Of a stretch of DNA of 64,000 nt, positions 1 to 8,175 are shown piece by piece (the stretch's first letter is position 1; every line of letters begins with the position of its first letter). The notes beneath the pieces were generated by a model, which saw only the letters and a program-made list of their open reading frames with translations, was not told the origin of the DNA and did not search any database. The stretch lies in NCBI RefSeq assembly GCF_030849025.1, contig NZ_CP118224.1, forward strand, positions 2,402,001 to 2,466,000, given 5' to 3'. The translations under genes were made by a program, and so were the position numbers. Origin of the DNA: Oceanimonas pelagia. Its GTDB lineage: Bacteria; Pseudomonadota; Gammaproteobacteria; Enterobacterales; Aeromonadaceae.

Positions 1-393
1 GAAATCCTGCTGCGCGCCGCCGAGCGCACCGGCACGCCGCTGATTCTGGTGGCCAACCACGCCCTGCCGGTGCCGGCCTCACAACTGGTGCGCCAGCTGC
101 AGGTCGCGAAAGGCTTTGACGTGGCCGACAACGAAATCGTGCACCGTATTGAAGCGGGAGATCTGCTGGTCACCGCCGATATTCCGCTGGCCGCCGAGGC
201 CCTGGACAAGGGTGCCGAGGTGCTCAGCCCCCGGGGCGAGCGCTTTGACAAGGGCACCATTCGCGCCAAACTGACCATGCGCGATTTTATGGACACCCTG
301 CGTGCCAGCGGCGTGCAGACCGGCGGCCCGCCCACCCTGAGCCAGGCCGACCGCCAGGCCTTTGCCAACCAGCTCGACCGGCTGCTGCGGTGA
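1..393 (+). CDS. yaiI: YaiI/YqxD family protein (DUF188), truncated by window start
   Basis: The frame is open from base 1 (first residues [20 protein letters not shown]), so the gene begins upstream of the window and roughly the first 15 residues of a family of about 150 are missing. The GTG at 49 is an internal valine, not the start. The family is a conserved PIN-like fold protein of unknown activity. The remaining part has the family's '[16 protein letters not shown]' acidic segment and the C-terminal DFMDTLR and [12 protein letters not shown] helices. The stop codon TGA lies within the first bases of the heptamer-phased repeat that follows. Family assignment is firm; biochemical role is not known. 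Confidence 0.9.
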   Translation, partial: EILLRAAERTGTPLILVANHALPVPASQLVRQLQVAKGFDVADNEIVHRIEAGDLLVTADIPLAAEALDKGAEVLSPRGERFDKGTIRAKLTMRDFMDTLRASGVQTGGPPTLSQADRQAFANQLDRLLR

Positions 394-395
394 GA

Positions 396-466
396 CGTAA
401 AAACGTATGACGTGAGATGTAAGACGTCTTCTTACCTGTGACCTCTTACGTCTTTCTTTCAAACCA
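396..466. repeat. Heptamer-phased inverted repeat A
   Basis: The left arm reads in 7-bp steps ACGTATG, ACGTGAG, ATGTAAG, ACGTCTT. The right arm, read on the minus strand, gives ACGTAAG, AGGTCAC, AGGTAAG. The two arms can pair imperfectly. The element fills most of the gap between yaiI and the next gene and could act as a terminator-like hairpin. Confidence 0.6.
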
Positions 467-476
467 GAGGTAAACC

Positions 477-1022
477 ATGTTCAGAACTCTTACCCTTGCC
501 CTGAGTGCGCTGATGCTGAGCGCCTGCGCCAGTGTCAGCCAGTACAGCATCTCCGAAACCGAGCTGGAAAAGGCGCTCTATACCCAGCTGGAAGAGCAGG
601 CGCCCCGCCTTAGCCAGGGGCTGGTGGAAACCCGCATCGATGAGCTGGACCTCACCATCGGCCCCGACAGCCGCCAGGTGGTGCGTCTCGACATTCGCGG
701 CGAAACCGCCATCAATGCGCTGATCGCCCGTTTTCCCGCCGCCCTGGATCTGCAGATTGAAGGCCGTCCGGTGTACGACCGGCAGAAAAACGCCGTCTTT
801 ATTCGGGATCTCAACCTGCTCAAAAGCCGGGTGAACGCCTTTGGCTATCAGGGTGACGTCGCCGCCGCCTCGGCGGGCATGATGCAGCTGGTGCGCGCCG
901 TGCTGGAAAACCAGCCGGTATACACTCTGGACGACGGCCGCTACGGCTGGCTCAAAACCGTGCCCGTGGCCATGGATATCGCCCCCGGCCGGCTGGTGTT
1001 CAGCCCCCGCTTCAGCGACTGA
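477..1022 (+). CDS. DUF1439 lipoprotein (YceB-like)
   Basis: A 181-residue predicted lipoprotein. Residues 1-16 form a short lipoprotein signal with lipobox LSAC (Cys16), followed by A-S, which suggests outer-membrane sorting. The body (residues 20-181) resembles the DUF1439/YceB family, whose function is unknown. The start ATG is preceded by a purine-rich AGAGGT-type ribosome site at about 469. It follows yaiI after repeat A and may not share its transcript. Expected location is the periplasmic face of the outer membrane. Confidence 0.8.
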   Translation: MFRTLTLALSALMLSACASVSQYSISETELEKALYTQLEEQAPRLSQGLVETRIDELDLTIGPDSRQVVRLDIRGETAINALIARFPAALDLQIEGRPVYDRQKNAVFIRDLNLLKSRVNAFGYQGDVAAASAGMMQLVRAVLENQPVYTLDDGRYGWLKTVPVAMDIAPGRLVFSPRFSD

Positions 1023-1138
1023 TGAAATGAGCTCGGCGAGGGCTGGCCTAATCTGTGGCACCTGGCCTACAATGGCGCAGATTATGTTCAACTCAAGCGA
1101 AACTGGCAGGCAGGTGACCTATTAACACGGCAGTTTTA

Positions 1139-1741
1139 ATGGTGTTTGTTCCCACCTTTTTCTTTGTGTCGGTCACCCCCGGCATGTGCATGACCCTGGC
1201 CCTTTCCCTGGGCATGACGGTGGGGGTAAGGCGCGCTCTGTGGATGATGCTGGGCGAGCTGGCCGGCGTGGGCCTGGTGGCCTGCCTGGCGGTGCTCGGG
1301 GTGGCCACCCTGATGCTGCAATATCCCCAGCTGTTTTTGCTGCTGAAATACGGTGGCGGCCTGTATCTTGCCTGGCTCGGCATTCAGTTGTGGCGCTCCC
1401 GGGGCAAGCTGGCCCTGAGCCCGGTGGACGCCGGCCCGCGCCATATTCCCGTTGCCACCCTGATAAGCCAGGGGTTTGTGACCGCCATTGCCAACCCCAA
1501 GGGATGGGCCTTTTTCATTGCCCTGCTGCCACCCTTTATCAATAACCAGGCCCCGCTGGCCGGCCAGCTGCTCACTCTGGTGTCGATCATTCTGACCCTG
1601 GAGTTTATCTGCCTGCTGCTCTACGCCAGCGGCGGGCGCACCCTGAGCCGGGTCTTGCAGCAAAAGGGCAAGGTCAGGCTGATGAACCGCATTGCCGGCA
1701 GCCTGATGCTGGGAGTGGCCCTGTGGCTGGCGCTGGGCTGA
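1139..1741 (+). CDS. LysE/RhtB-family amino-acid exporter
   Basis: Inner-membrane exporter of the LysE/RhtB type, about 200 residues with six hydrophobic segments. The family signature appears early (VTPGMCMTLALSLGMTVGVR, residues 12-31), followed by a conserved 'GLYLAWLGIQLWRS' segment and 'ANPKGWAFF'. The ATG at 1139 gives an unusually short N terminus. The reading frame is open back to a stop at 1115, and the only candidate earlier codon is ATT at 1121, which has a purine-rich GGCAGG just upstream and would add INTAVL. Substrate cannot be predicted. The next gene overlaps its 3' end by 19 bases. Confidence 0.85.
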   Translation: MVFVPTFFFVSVTPGMCMTLALSLGMTVGVRRALWMMLGELAGVGLVACLAVLGVATLMLQYPQLFLLLKYGGGLYLAWLGIQLWRSRGKLALSPVDAGPRHIPVATLISQGFVTAIANPKGWAFFIALLPPFINNQAPLAGQLLTLVSIILTLEFICLLLYASGGRTLSRVLQQKGKVRLMNRIAGSLMLGVALWLALG

Positions 1742-2082
1742 GCCGGGCCCGGCTGGCCATTGTGCTGGTGCTGCTGGTGGGGGTCATTTGCCTCGGCCAG
1801 CGTACCGGCCTGGTGAGTCACTGTGGCCAGCAGAGCGGGGAAGTGCTGACGGTGGCACAATCCGACGACGCCGGCCAGCTGCACCAGGGCGGCTCCTGCT
1901 CACTGTCGGAACAACTGCTGACCAAGTTCTGGGATCACCCCGACAGCCTGCTGCTGGGCCTGCTCGCCCTGTTGAGCTGGTGGCTGGCACCGCCCCGCCG
2001 CCATAGCCGGCACCCCATGCCCCCTCCCGAGCCGGTGCCCGAGTACCGTCGCCACCTGCTGCTGTGCGTATTCCGGGAATGA
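1723..2082 (+). CDS. Small membrane protein upstream of scsB-like gene (possibly ScsA/DUF2946-like)
   Basis: A 119-residue protein starting at GTG 1723, with GGGAG at 1711-1715 as ribosome site. It overlaps the preceding exporter gene by 19 bases. It has an N-terminal hydrophobic segment (about residues 10-26), a central soluble part with cysteines at SHCGQQ and GSCSLS, a second hydrophobic segment (about 72-86), and a proline-rich tail ending in CVFRE. Size, topology and position directly before the DsbD-like gene recall the small membrane proteins that accompany scs copper-sensitivity suppressor genes, but this is inference. It may instead be an unrelated local protein. Confidence 0.6.
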   Translation: MAGAGLSRARLAIVLVLLVGVICLGQRTGLVSHCGQQSGEVLTVAQSDDAGQLHQGGSCSLSEQLLTKFWDHPDSLLLGLLALLSWWLAPPRRHSRHPMPPPEPVPEYRRHLLLCVFRE

Positions 2083-2134
2083 CAGTCAAGGTCCACTCAC
2101 CTTATGCTTGGCTTTGACCACCGGAGAATTCAAC

Positions 2135-4177
2135 GTGTACCGACTTTTTTCACTGTGTTTACTGCTGCTTGCCAGCCTCACCGTTCACGCCGCCGATACC
2201 GGCTGGCTGCAATCTCCCGACCATCCGCCGGTGCAGGTGCGGCTGGTGCAGAATGGTCCGCTGGATAACGCCAGCGGCCAGTACGCCGCTCTGCTGCAGG
2301 TAAAACTCGCCGACGACTGGAAAACCTACTGGCGCTCTCCCGGCGAAGGCGGCATTGCCCCCCGGCTGGAGTGGCAGGACTCCACCAATGTGCAGGCGCT
2401 GGACTGGCGCTGGCCCCTGCCCGACCGCTTTCACCTGCTGGGCATTGAAACTCAGGGCTACCAGCACGATGTCAACTTTCCGCTGTTTATCACCCCGGTA
2501 AACACCGGTGAGCCGGCGGTGCTGAACGCCACTCTGACCCTGCCAAGCTGCACCACCATCTGCGTGCTGACCGAGTACTCGCTGGCGCTGCCACTGCAGG
2601 CCGATCTGGCACTGAATGAAACCACCAACCACCATTTTCAGCAGGCGTTGTCCCGAGTGCCACGCCCGGCCAGCCGCGTACAGGCGGGCGACTGGCGCTG
2701 GGACGCGGCCAAAGAAAAAGTGGCCGTCACCCTGATAAATCCGGAAGGCTGGCAGGATCCCACCGTCTTTATCGACGATACCGACACCGCGGTATTCAGT
2801 CAGCCCGAGTTGCAGCTTGCCGGTGAGCGGCTGGACGCGCGCTTCAACGTCAACAGCTGGGATCCCGGGCTCAATCTCGACGGTGTCTCGCTGACCGTGA
2901 CCGTGGCCGACACCAACCTGGCCGAAGAGCTCGAGGCCGTTGTCACTCGGGGCTCGCTGCCCGCCGGTGGCAGCGGTCGGCCCGGGCTGTGGCTGGCCCT
3001 GGGCTATGCCCTGCTGGGCGGGCTTATTCTCAATGTCATGCCCTGCGTGCTGCCGGTGCTCGGACTCAAACTCAACAGCCTGCTGCTGGGCCAGCGCAGC
3101 CGGGCCCAGGTACGCCGGCCGCTGCTGCTCTCCGCCACCGGCATTCTGCTGTCGTTCTGGGGGCTGGCCGCCTTTATGCTGGTGCTGACCTGGTCCGGAG
3201 CCCAACTGGGCTGGGGCATTCAGTTTCAGCAGCCGGGCTTTATCGGCTTTATGCTGGCGGTCACCGCCCTGTTCTCTCTCAACCTGTTTGGCCTGTTTGA
3301 AATTCAGCTGCCCGGCCGGCTCAGCACCTGGCTGGCCACCCGCTCCGGCGGAGGCGGCAGCCACCTGATACAGGGCATGTTTGCCACCCTGCTGGCCACT
3401 CCCTGCAGCGCCCCCTTTCTGGGCACGGCGGTGGCGGCGGCGCTGGCGTCCTCGCCGCTGGTGCTGATCGCCATCTTTACCGGCCTGGGACTGGGCATGG
3501 CTCTGCCCTGGCTGCTGCTGGCCGCCTTTCCGGGCTTTGTGCGCTTCATGCCCAGACCCGGCCCCTGGATGGTCAAGGTGAAATGGCTGTTCGGCCTGAT
3601 GCTGCTGGCCACCAGCCTGTGGCTGCTGTCGCTGCTCTCCCCCACCCTGGGCAGCACCCCCAGCTTGTTGCTGGGCGCCCTGCTGGTGGTGCTGCCGCTG
3701 TGGTCGTTGCTGCGCCGCCACGGCGCACGTGCCCTGATCTTCGGCCTGGCCGGCATCAGCCTGGCCGGCGCCGTGCTCGGTGGCGTGGCCCTGCTGACCC
3801 AGGACCGCTGGGTCAGCCCGGCCAACCCGGAGCTGCCCTGGCAGCCGCTGGACATTGCCCGCATCGAGCGCGAAGTGGCCGCCGGCAACCGAGTGTTTGT
3901 GGACATAACCGCCGACTGGTGCATTACCTGCCAGGCCAACAAGATTGGCGTGATCCAGCGGGATCCGGTATACGGCGCGCTTACCCGCAAGGACGTGGTA
4001 CTGATGCAGGGCGACTGGACTCGTCCCGATCCGGTGATCACCGACTACCTGCGCGCCCACGGCCGGGCCGGCATTCCCTTTAACCAGGTGTTTGGCCCGG
4101 GCTCACCGAACGGCCAGGAGCTGGAGGTGCTGCTGACCAGCGACAGGGTGATCGCCGCCCTGGAGGCGGCCAAATGA
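2135..4177 (+). CDS. scsB: DsbD-family thiol:disulfide interchange protein (ScsB-like)
   Basis: A transmembrane electron carrier expected to pass reducing power from cytoplasmic thioredoxin to periplasmic thiol proteins. From GTG 2135 (ribosome site CGGAG at 2122-2126; the TTG at 2108 is less likely) it has 680 residues: a signal peptide ending AHA-like near residue 20; a periplasmic N domain with a Cys139/Cys143 pair (SCTTIC); a DsbD-type membrane domain with the paired motifs MPCVLPVLGLK and TPCSAPFLGTA; and a C-terminal thioredoxin-like domain with WCITC (Cys596/Cys599). This architecture fits ScsB better than DsbD. It overlaps the next gene by ATGA. No scsC is present. Confidence 0.88.
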   Translation: MYRLFSLCLLLLASLTVHAADTGWLQSPDHPPVQVRLVQNGPLDNASGQYAALLQVKLADDWKTYWRSPGEGGIAPRLEWQDSTNVQALDWRWPLPDRFHLLGIETQGYQHDVNFPLFITPVNTGEPAVLNATLTLPSCTTICVLTEYSLALPLQADLALNETTNHHFQQALSRVPRPASRVQAGDWRWDAAKEKVAVTLINPEGWQDPTVFIDDTDTAVFSQPELQLAGERLDARFNVNSWDPGLNLDGVSLTVTVADTNLAEELEAVVTRGSLPAGGSGRPGLWLALGYALLGGLILNVMPCVLPVLGLKLNSLLLGQRSRAQVRRPLLLSATGILLSFWGLAAFMLVLTWSGAQLGWGIQFQQPGFIGFMLAVTALFSLNLFGLFEIQLPGRLSTWLATRSGGGGSHLIQGMFATLLATPCSAPFLGTAVAAALASSPLVLIAIFTGLGLGMALPWLLLAAFPGFVRFMPRPGPWMVKVKWLFGLMLLATSLWLLSLLSPTLGSTPSLLLGALLVVLPLWSLLRRHGARALIFGLAGISLAGAVLGGVALLTQDRWVSPANPELPWQPLDIARIEREVAAGNRVFVDITADWCITCQANKIGVIQRDPVYGALTRKDVVLMQGDWTRPDPVITDYLRAHGRAGIPFNQVFGPGSPNGQELEVLLTSDRVIAALEAAK

Positions 4178-4662
4178 GCCGCCTTAAACGCCTGCTGGGA
4201 TACGGGCTGATGTTGCTGCTGGTAATGACCGCGGTGGATCTGTGGCGCAGCCGGGATCTGCCCGCCTCGGCCGAGGGGCTGGGCGAGCTGGTCACGCTTG
4301 ACGGCAAACGGGTGGATCTGGTGGCGCACAGCCACAATGAGCCGGTGCTGCTGTATGTGTGGGCCAGCTGGTGCGGCGTGTGCCGGCTGGTGTCCCCCAT
4401 GGTGGATCTGGTGCCCGGGGCAGTGATGACCATGGCCATCGCTTCGGGCAGCGATCAAAAGGTTGCAGCCTACCTGAAGGACAAGGGCCACGATTTTGCA
4501 GTGATTAACGATGAAAACAACCGGCTGGCACGCCGCTTGAATATTGGTGTGACGCCCACCCTGATGGTGGTGCACCGGGGTGAGCTGAAACTGGCCACCA
4601 CCGGCTTTACCACCCTGCCGGGCATGATGTTAAGGCGCTGGCTGGTTCAAATCGGGGATTAG
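4174..4662 (+). CDS. scsD: Membrane-anchored thioredoxin-like protein (ScsD-like)
   Basis: A 162-residue periplasmic thioredoxin-like protein anchored by an N-terminal hydrophobic segment (about residues 8-23). It has the active-site motif WASWCGVC (CxxC) and the cis-Pro loop GVTPTLMVV. The ATGA overlap with the scsB-like gene implies translational coupling, so ScsB is its probable electron donor. The last codons and the TAG stop lie inside a GGGATTA repeat (repeat B), so the natural C terminus may have been altered by the repeat. Confidence 0.87.
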   Translation: MSRLKRLLGYGLMLLLVMTAVDLWRSRDLPASAEGLGELVTLDGKRVDLVAHSHNEPVLLYVWASWCGVCRLVSPMVDLVPGAVMTMAIASGSDQKVAAYLKDKGHDFAVINDENNRLARRLNIGVTPTLMVVHRGELKLATTGFTTLPGMMLRRWLVQIGD

Positions 4663-4712
4663 GGATTAGGGATTAGGGATACGATTCCCTATTCGCCAAT
4701 CCCTATTCACTG
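4653..4712. repeat. Heptamer-phased inverted repeat B (GGGATTA type)
   Basis: About three and a half units of GGGATTA run from the scsD stop codon. An inverted arm follows, reading on the minus strand GTGAATA, GGGATTG, GCGAATA, GGGAATC. It lies between convergent genes. The G-triplets spaced by four bases also fit a potential G-quadruplex on the plus strand. Confidence 0.65.
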
Positions 4713-4717
4713 CTTTT

Positions 4718-5146
4718 TCAGAAAAGCACCCGCCGGCCCTTGAGACAGTCCCGGCAGGTGGGATCTCCCATCAGGGAGCCCAGCGCCTCGGGGGCACAGC
4801 GCTTGCCGCAGCGGCTGCACTCGTGGAACGACTTCAACCGCAACGCTATGCATTCTTCCACCAGCGCCAGCAGCTGCTCCAGGCTCCCCCCCTGCTCTTC
4901 CACCACTCCCCGTGAGCTGGGCTTGGTGGTCTGCATGTCATGATGACGCCACTCCATGGCCGGCAGCAGCACCTCGGCCCGATCGTGGTGGAACGACACT
5001 ATCACCAGTACCGGATCGCCGATAAACAGGCTCTGTGCCCCCTGTACCGGGTAGTTCAGGTGGTTGAGCAGGTGCTGACGCCAGGACTCCAGCGTGGGCG
5101 ACAAGGGCATCGCCAGCAACAGGGCATCCAGCAACTTGGACGGCAT
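4718..5146 (-). CDS. Conserved protein with C-terminal zinc-ribbon (CxxC-CxxC)
   Basis: A 142-residue protein of unknown function. The start is set at ATG 5146 because a strong GGAGAGGAG site precedes it. The N-terminal part has no recognised motif (hydrophobic helix DALLLAM, then a mixed segment FIGDPVLVIVSFHHDRAEVLLP). The C-terminal third has CSRCGKRC and, after 12 residues, CRDC: two CxxC knuckles that would bind one zinc ion. It lies downstream of proA on the same strand with a short gap, so it may be co-transcribed. Confidence 0.7.
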   Translation of the reverse strand: MPSKLLDALLLAMPLSPTLESWRQHLLNHLNYPVQGAQSLFIGDPVLVIVSFHHDRAEVLLPAMEWRHHDMQTTKPSSRGVVEEQGGSLEQLLALVEECIALRLKSFHECSRCGKRCAPEALGSLMGDPTCRDCLKGRRVLF

Positions 5147-5199
5147 AATACTCCTCTCCCCTCGCAACGAAAAACCAGAGCCCCCGCGGGCCCGGGCTG

Positions 5200-6456
5200 T
5201 TACCGGCGGATCAGGTAATCCGCCTGCCCCACCCACTTGTAACTGGTCAGCTCTTCCAGCCCCATGGGGCCACGGGCGTGCAGCTTCTGGGTCGATACCG
5301 CCACCTCGGCCCCCAGGCCGAACTGGGCGCCGTCGGTAAAGCGGGTGGATGCATTCACATAGACCGCCGCCGACGGGGCACCGTTCACAAAGCGCTCGGC
5401 ACTGGCCAGGCTGTTGGTCAGAATGGCGTCGGAATGGCTGGCATTAAAGGCACGCAGGTGCGCCAGGGCGGCATTCACGTCGCTCACCAGTTTGACGCCC
5501 AGGGTCAGGCTCAGCCATTCGGTGTCAAAGTCACCCTCTTCAGCAGCGCGCACCGCGGCCGGGCCCTGCTGCAGCAGCGGCAGCGCCTGCTCACAGGCCA
5601 CCAGCTGCACGCCTTTCCCGGCCATGCGGGCACTCAGGGCAGGCAGCAGTGCGGCAGCCACCGCCTCGTGCACCAGCAGGGTGTCGAGGGCATTGCAGGC
5701 ACTGGGTCTGTGGGTCTTGGCGTTGTCGATCACCTCAATGGCGCGGGTCAGATCGGCGCTGTCGTCCACATAAGTGTGGCTGATGCCAAAGCCGCCGATG
5801 ATCACCGGAATGGTGGCCTGCTCCTTGCAAAGCTGGTGCAGGCCGGGGCCGCCCCGGGGAATGATCATGTCCACGTACTGGTCGAGCCTGAGCAGGCCGC
5901 TGACCCACTCCCGGCCCGGCTCGCCGATGTACTGCACACAGGCCTCGGGCAGCGCACAGGCCGCCAGCGCATGGCGAATGACTTTCACCAGCTCCTGGTT
6001 GGTATGAAAGGTCTCGCGACCGCCGCGCAAAATGCTGGCGTTGCCGGTTTTCAGGCACAGGGCGGCGATGTCGATGGTGACATTGGGGCGCGCCTCATAG
6101 ATCACCCCCACTACCCCCAGCGGCACCCGGCGGCGGGACAGCCGCATGCCGTTCTCCAGCACCCGGGACTCCAGCTCGGCGCCCACCGGATCCGGCAGCC
6201 GTATCACGTTGCGCACGTCATCGGCAATGGCGGTAAGCCGCCCGGGGTTAAGCATCAGCCGATCCAGCATGGCCTCGCCAATGCCGTTTTCCCGGGCGGC
6301 GTCCAGATCCTTGGCATTGGCGGCGAGAATGACCTCGGCATGGCTTTCCAGCGCCTCGGCCATGGCTTCGAGGGCGGCGTTCTTGGTGTGGGTACCGGCC
6401 TCGGCCAGCACATACGAGGCGTCGCGGGCGGCGCGGCCCATGTGTTGCAAGTCCAT
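5200..6456 (-). CDS. proA: Gamma-glutamyl phosphate reductase
   Basis: Second enzyme of proline synthesis: NADPH-dependent reduction of gamma-glutamyl phosphate to glutamate 5-semialdehyde in the cytoplasm. The 418-residue length is normal. Aldehyde-dehydrogenase-type features are present, including [24 protein letters not shown] and the catalytic cysteine in [18 protein letters not shown] 6456 is preceded by AGGAGATAAC. It follows proB after 8 bases in the usual proBA order, so the pair is an operon and the labile product of ProB can be channelled. Confidence 0.97.
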   Translation of the reverse strand: MDLQHMGRAARDASYVLAEAGTHTKNAALEAMAEALESHAEVILAANAKDLDAARENGIGEAMLDRLMLNPGRLTAIADDVRNVIRLPDPVGAELESRVLENGMRLSRRRVPLGVVGVIYEARPNVTIDIAALCLKTGNASILRGGRETFHTNQELVKVIRHALAACALPEACVQYIGEPGREWVSGLLRLDQYVDMIIPRGGPGLHQLCKEQATIPVIIGGFGISHTYVDDSADLTRAIEVIDNAKTHRPSACNALDTLLVHEAVAAALLPALSARMAGKGVQLVACEQALPLLQQGPAAVRAAEEGDFDTEWLSLTLGVKLVSDVNAALAHLRAFNASHSDAILTNSLASAERFVNGAPSAAVYVNASTRFTDGAQFGLGAEVAVSTQKLHARGPMGLEELTSYKWVGQADYLIRR

Positions 6457-6464
6457 GTTATCTC

Positions 6465-7568
6465 CTACAAAAGCACCAGATCGTCGCGGTGAATGGCGAC
6501 ACTGCCGTAGCCATAGCCCAGCAGAGTCTCAATCTGGTCTGAATGTTGTCCTTTGATCCGCTCCAGATCCTGGGCGTCGTAGCGGCAGATGCCCCGGGCC
6601 AGCTCCCGGCCCTCGGGGTTGACAATACGCACCGCCTCGCCCCGGCGAAAGCGCCCTTCCACCCGCACTATGCCCTTGGGCAGCAGACTGGAGCCCTTGG
6701 CCATGACCGCGCTGACGGCGCCGGCGTCCACATGAATTTCGCCGTGAGGCGGCGGCCCGGCCAGGATCCAGCGCTTGCGGCTCTCCAGCGGCGTGGCCAG
6801 GGCAGGAAAACGGGTGCCTACCCGATCGCCGGCGGCCAGCCGGCCAATCACCTCGGGGATCTGGCCGGTGGCGATCACCACGTCCACCCCGGCGCGACGC
6901 GCCACGTCGGCGGCCTGCAGCTTGGTGGCCATACCGCCGGTGCCCAGGCCGCTGACGCTGCCGCCGGCCAGCTTGCGCAGGGTGTCGTCTATGGTCTGCA
7001 CTTCCTCGATCAGCTGGGCATCCGGGTTGTTGCGCGGATCGGCGGTAAACAGGCCACGCTGATCCGTGAGCAGGATCAGCAGATCGGCCTCGGCCAGAAT
7101 GGCGGCCCGGGCCGACAGGTTGTCGTTGTCGCCCACCTTGATCTCGTTGGTGGCGACGGCGTCGTTTTCGTTGATCACCGGAATAATACGGTGATCCAGC
7201 AGGGCACGCAGGCTGTCGCGGGCGTTGAGGTAGCGCTCTCTGTCTTCCAGATCGGCCCGGGTCAGCAGCAGCTGGCCCACATGCAGGCCGTAGATATTGA
7301 ACAGCGACTGCCAGGTCTGGATCAGCTGGGTCTGCCCCACCGCCGCCAGCATCTGCTTGTTGGCCATGGTGCCGGCCAGCTCGGGAAAGCCCAGGTGCTC
7401 GCGCCCGGCGGCAATGGCCGCCGAGGTCACCACAATAATGCGGTGCCCGGCCCGGTGCAGGCTGGCGCACTGGCGCACCAGCTCCACCATGTGCGCCTTG
7501 TCGAGATGGCGGGTGCCGCCGGTGAGCACACTGGTACCCAGTTTTACAACAATGGTTTTGCCTTTCAT
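6465..7568 (-). CDS. proB: Glutamate 5-kinase
   Basis: First, feedback-regulated step of proline synthesis: ATP-dependent phosphorylation of glutamate. 367 residues from ATG 7568 ([18 protein letters not shown]). The frame is open further upstream but those residues do not belong to the family. It has an amino-acid kinase domain (residues 1-260, including INENDAVA and [14 protein letters not shown], with [12 protein letters not shown]) and a C-terminal PUA domain (about 275-360, [11 protein letters not shown]). A purine-rich AAGGAG stretch lies somewhat upstream of the start. Confidence 0.97.
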   Translation of the reverse strand: MKGKTIVVKLGTSVLTGGTRHLDKAHMVELVRQCASLHRAGHRIIVVTSAAIAAGREHLGFPELAGTMANKQMLAAVGQTQLIQTWQSLFNIYGLHVGQLLLTRADLEDRERYLNARDSLRALLDHRIIPVINENDAVATNEIKVGDNDNLSARAAILAEADLLILLTDQRGLFTADPRNNPDAQLIEEVQTIDDTLRKLAGGSVSGLGTGGMATKLQAADVARRAGVDVVIATGQIPEVIGRLAAGDRVGTRFPALATPLESRKRWILAGPPPHGEIHVDAGAVSAVMAKGSSLLPKGIVRVEGRFRRGEAVRIVNPEGRELARGICRYDAQDLERIKGQHSDQIETLLGYGYGSVAIHRDDLVLL

Positions 7569-7670
7569 GGAACGCCCTGCGGCTCCTTTACAACACAGCA
7601 ATGCCGGCGAGATGCCGGCACGATCAAGATGGACGGAACACGGCCCCTGCGGCACCAGGCCGCGGGGCCG

Positions 7671-8069
7671 TCAGACGGGGCTCAGCAGGTGCTTGTCACC
7701 AAGCTCCGGCGCCGGGCCGGCACTGAGGGAGAGTTCATCGAGGCAGGTGGCAAGCTTGTCGTAAAAATCGCGCAGGGTACGCGCCACTTCGTCTTCGTGT
7801 TTGCGGGGAATGTCCCGCTCCTGCCACTGCCCCTCGGCGTCGTAAAAACCCAGCCGGTAGTGGAATTCAAAGTGCTGCTCGCTCTTTGGCGTCAATTTCA
7901 GCCACCAGCCCCAGAACTCGCGCTTTTCCGGCGCGGCCTTGGCGCTGGCGCACACCGCCAGACAATCAAAGAAATAGCTGTTTTCCGTTGACTGCTCGCT
8001 GCGCAGGTAAGGACCTATGGCCGTAAACACGCGCAACAGCTTCTGATGACTCACCGTTTCAGTACTCAT
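7671..8069 (-). CDS. crl: Sigma factor-binding protein Crl
   Basis: A 132-residue Crl homologue. In enteric bacteria Crl binds the stationary-phase sigma factor RpoS and helps it assemble with core RNA polymerase. The family core is intact: FTAIGPY near the N terminus, then YFFDCLAVC and EFWGWWLKL (about residues 33-58), followed by a FHYRLGFYDAEGQW strand and a C-terminal helix. The start is ATG 8069, because the upstream GTG is part of the GGGAGGTG ribosome site. Position next to proB and frsA is conserved in related bacteria. It implies an RpoS regulon in this organism. Confidence 0.93.
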   Translation of the reverse strand: MSTETVSHQKLLRVFTAIGPYLRSEQSTENSYFFDCLAVCASAKAAPEKREFWGWWLKLTPKSEQHFEFHYRLGFYDAEGQWQERDIPRKHEDEVARTLRDFYDKLATCLDELSLSAGPAPELGDKHLLSPV

Positions 8070-8175
8070 AACCACCTCCCTGGTAACTGGCCTATATGTA
8101 ACGCTTTTTCACCCAATAATAAAGGTCGGCCGCCCTTGGTGAGCAAAAAAGCCTCAGCCTCACCTTGTGCAGAGG

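Noticed and set aside
2159..4060. 633-codon minus-strand open frame
   Set aside because: Antisense of the scsB-like gene; glutamine- and glycine-rich low-complexity translation typical of shadows.
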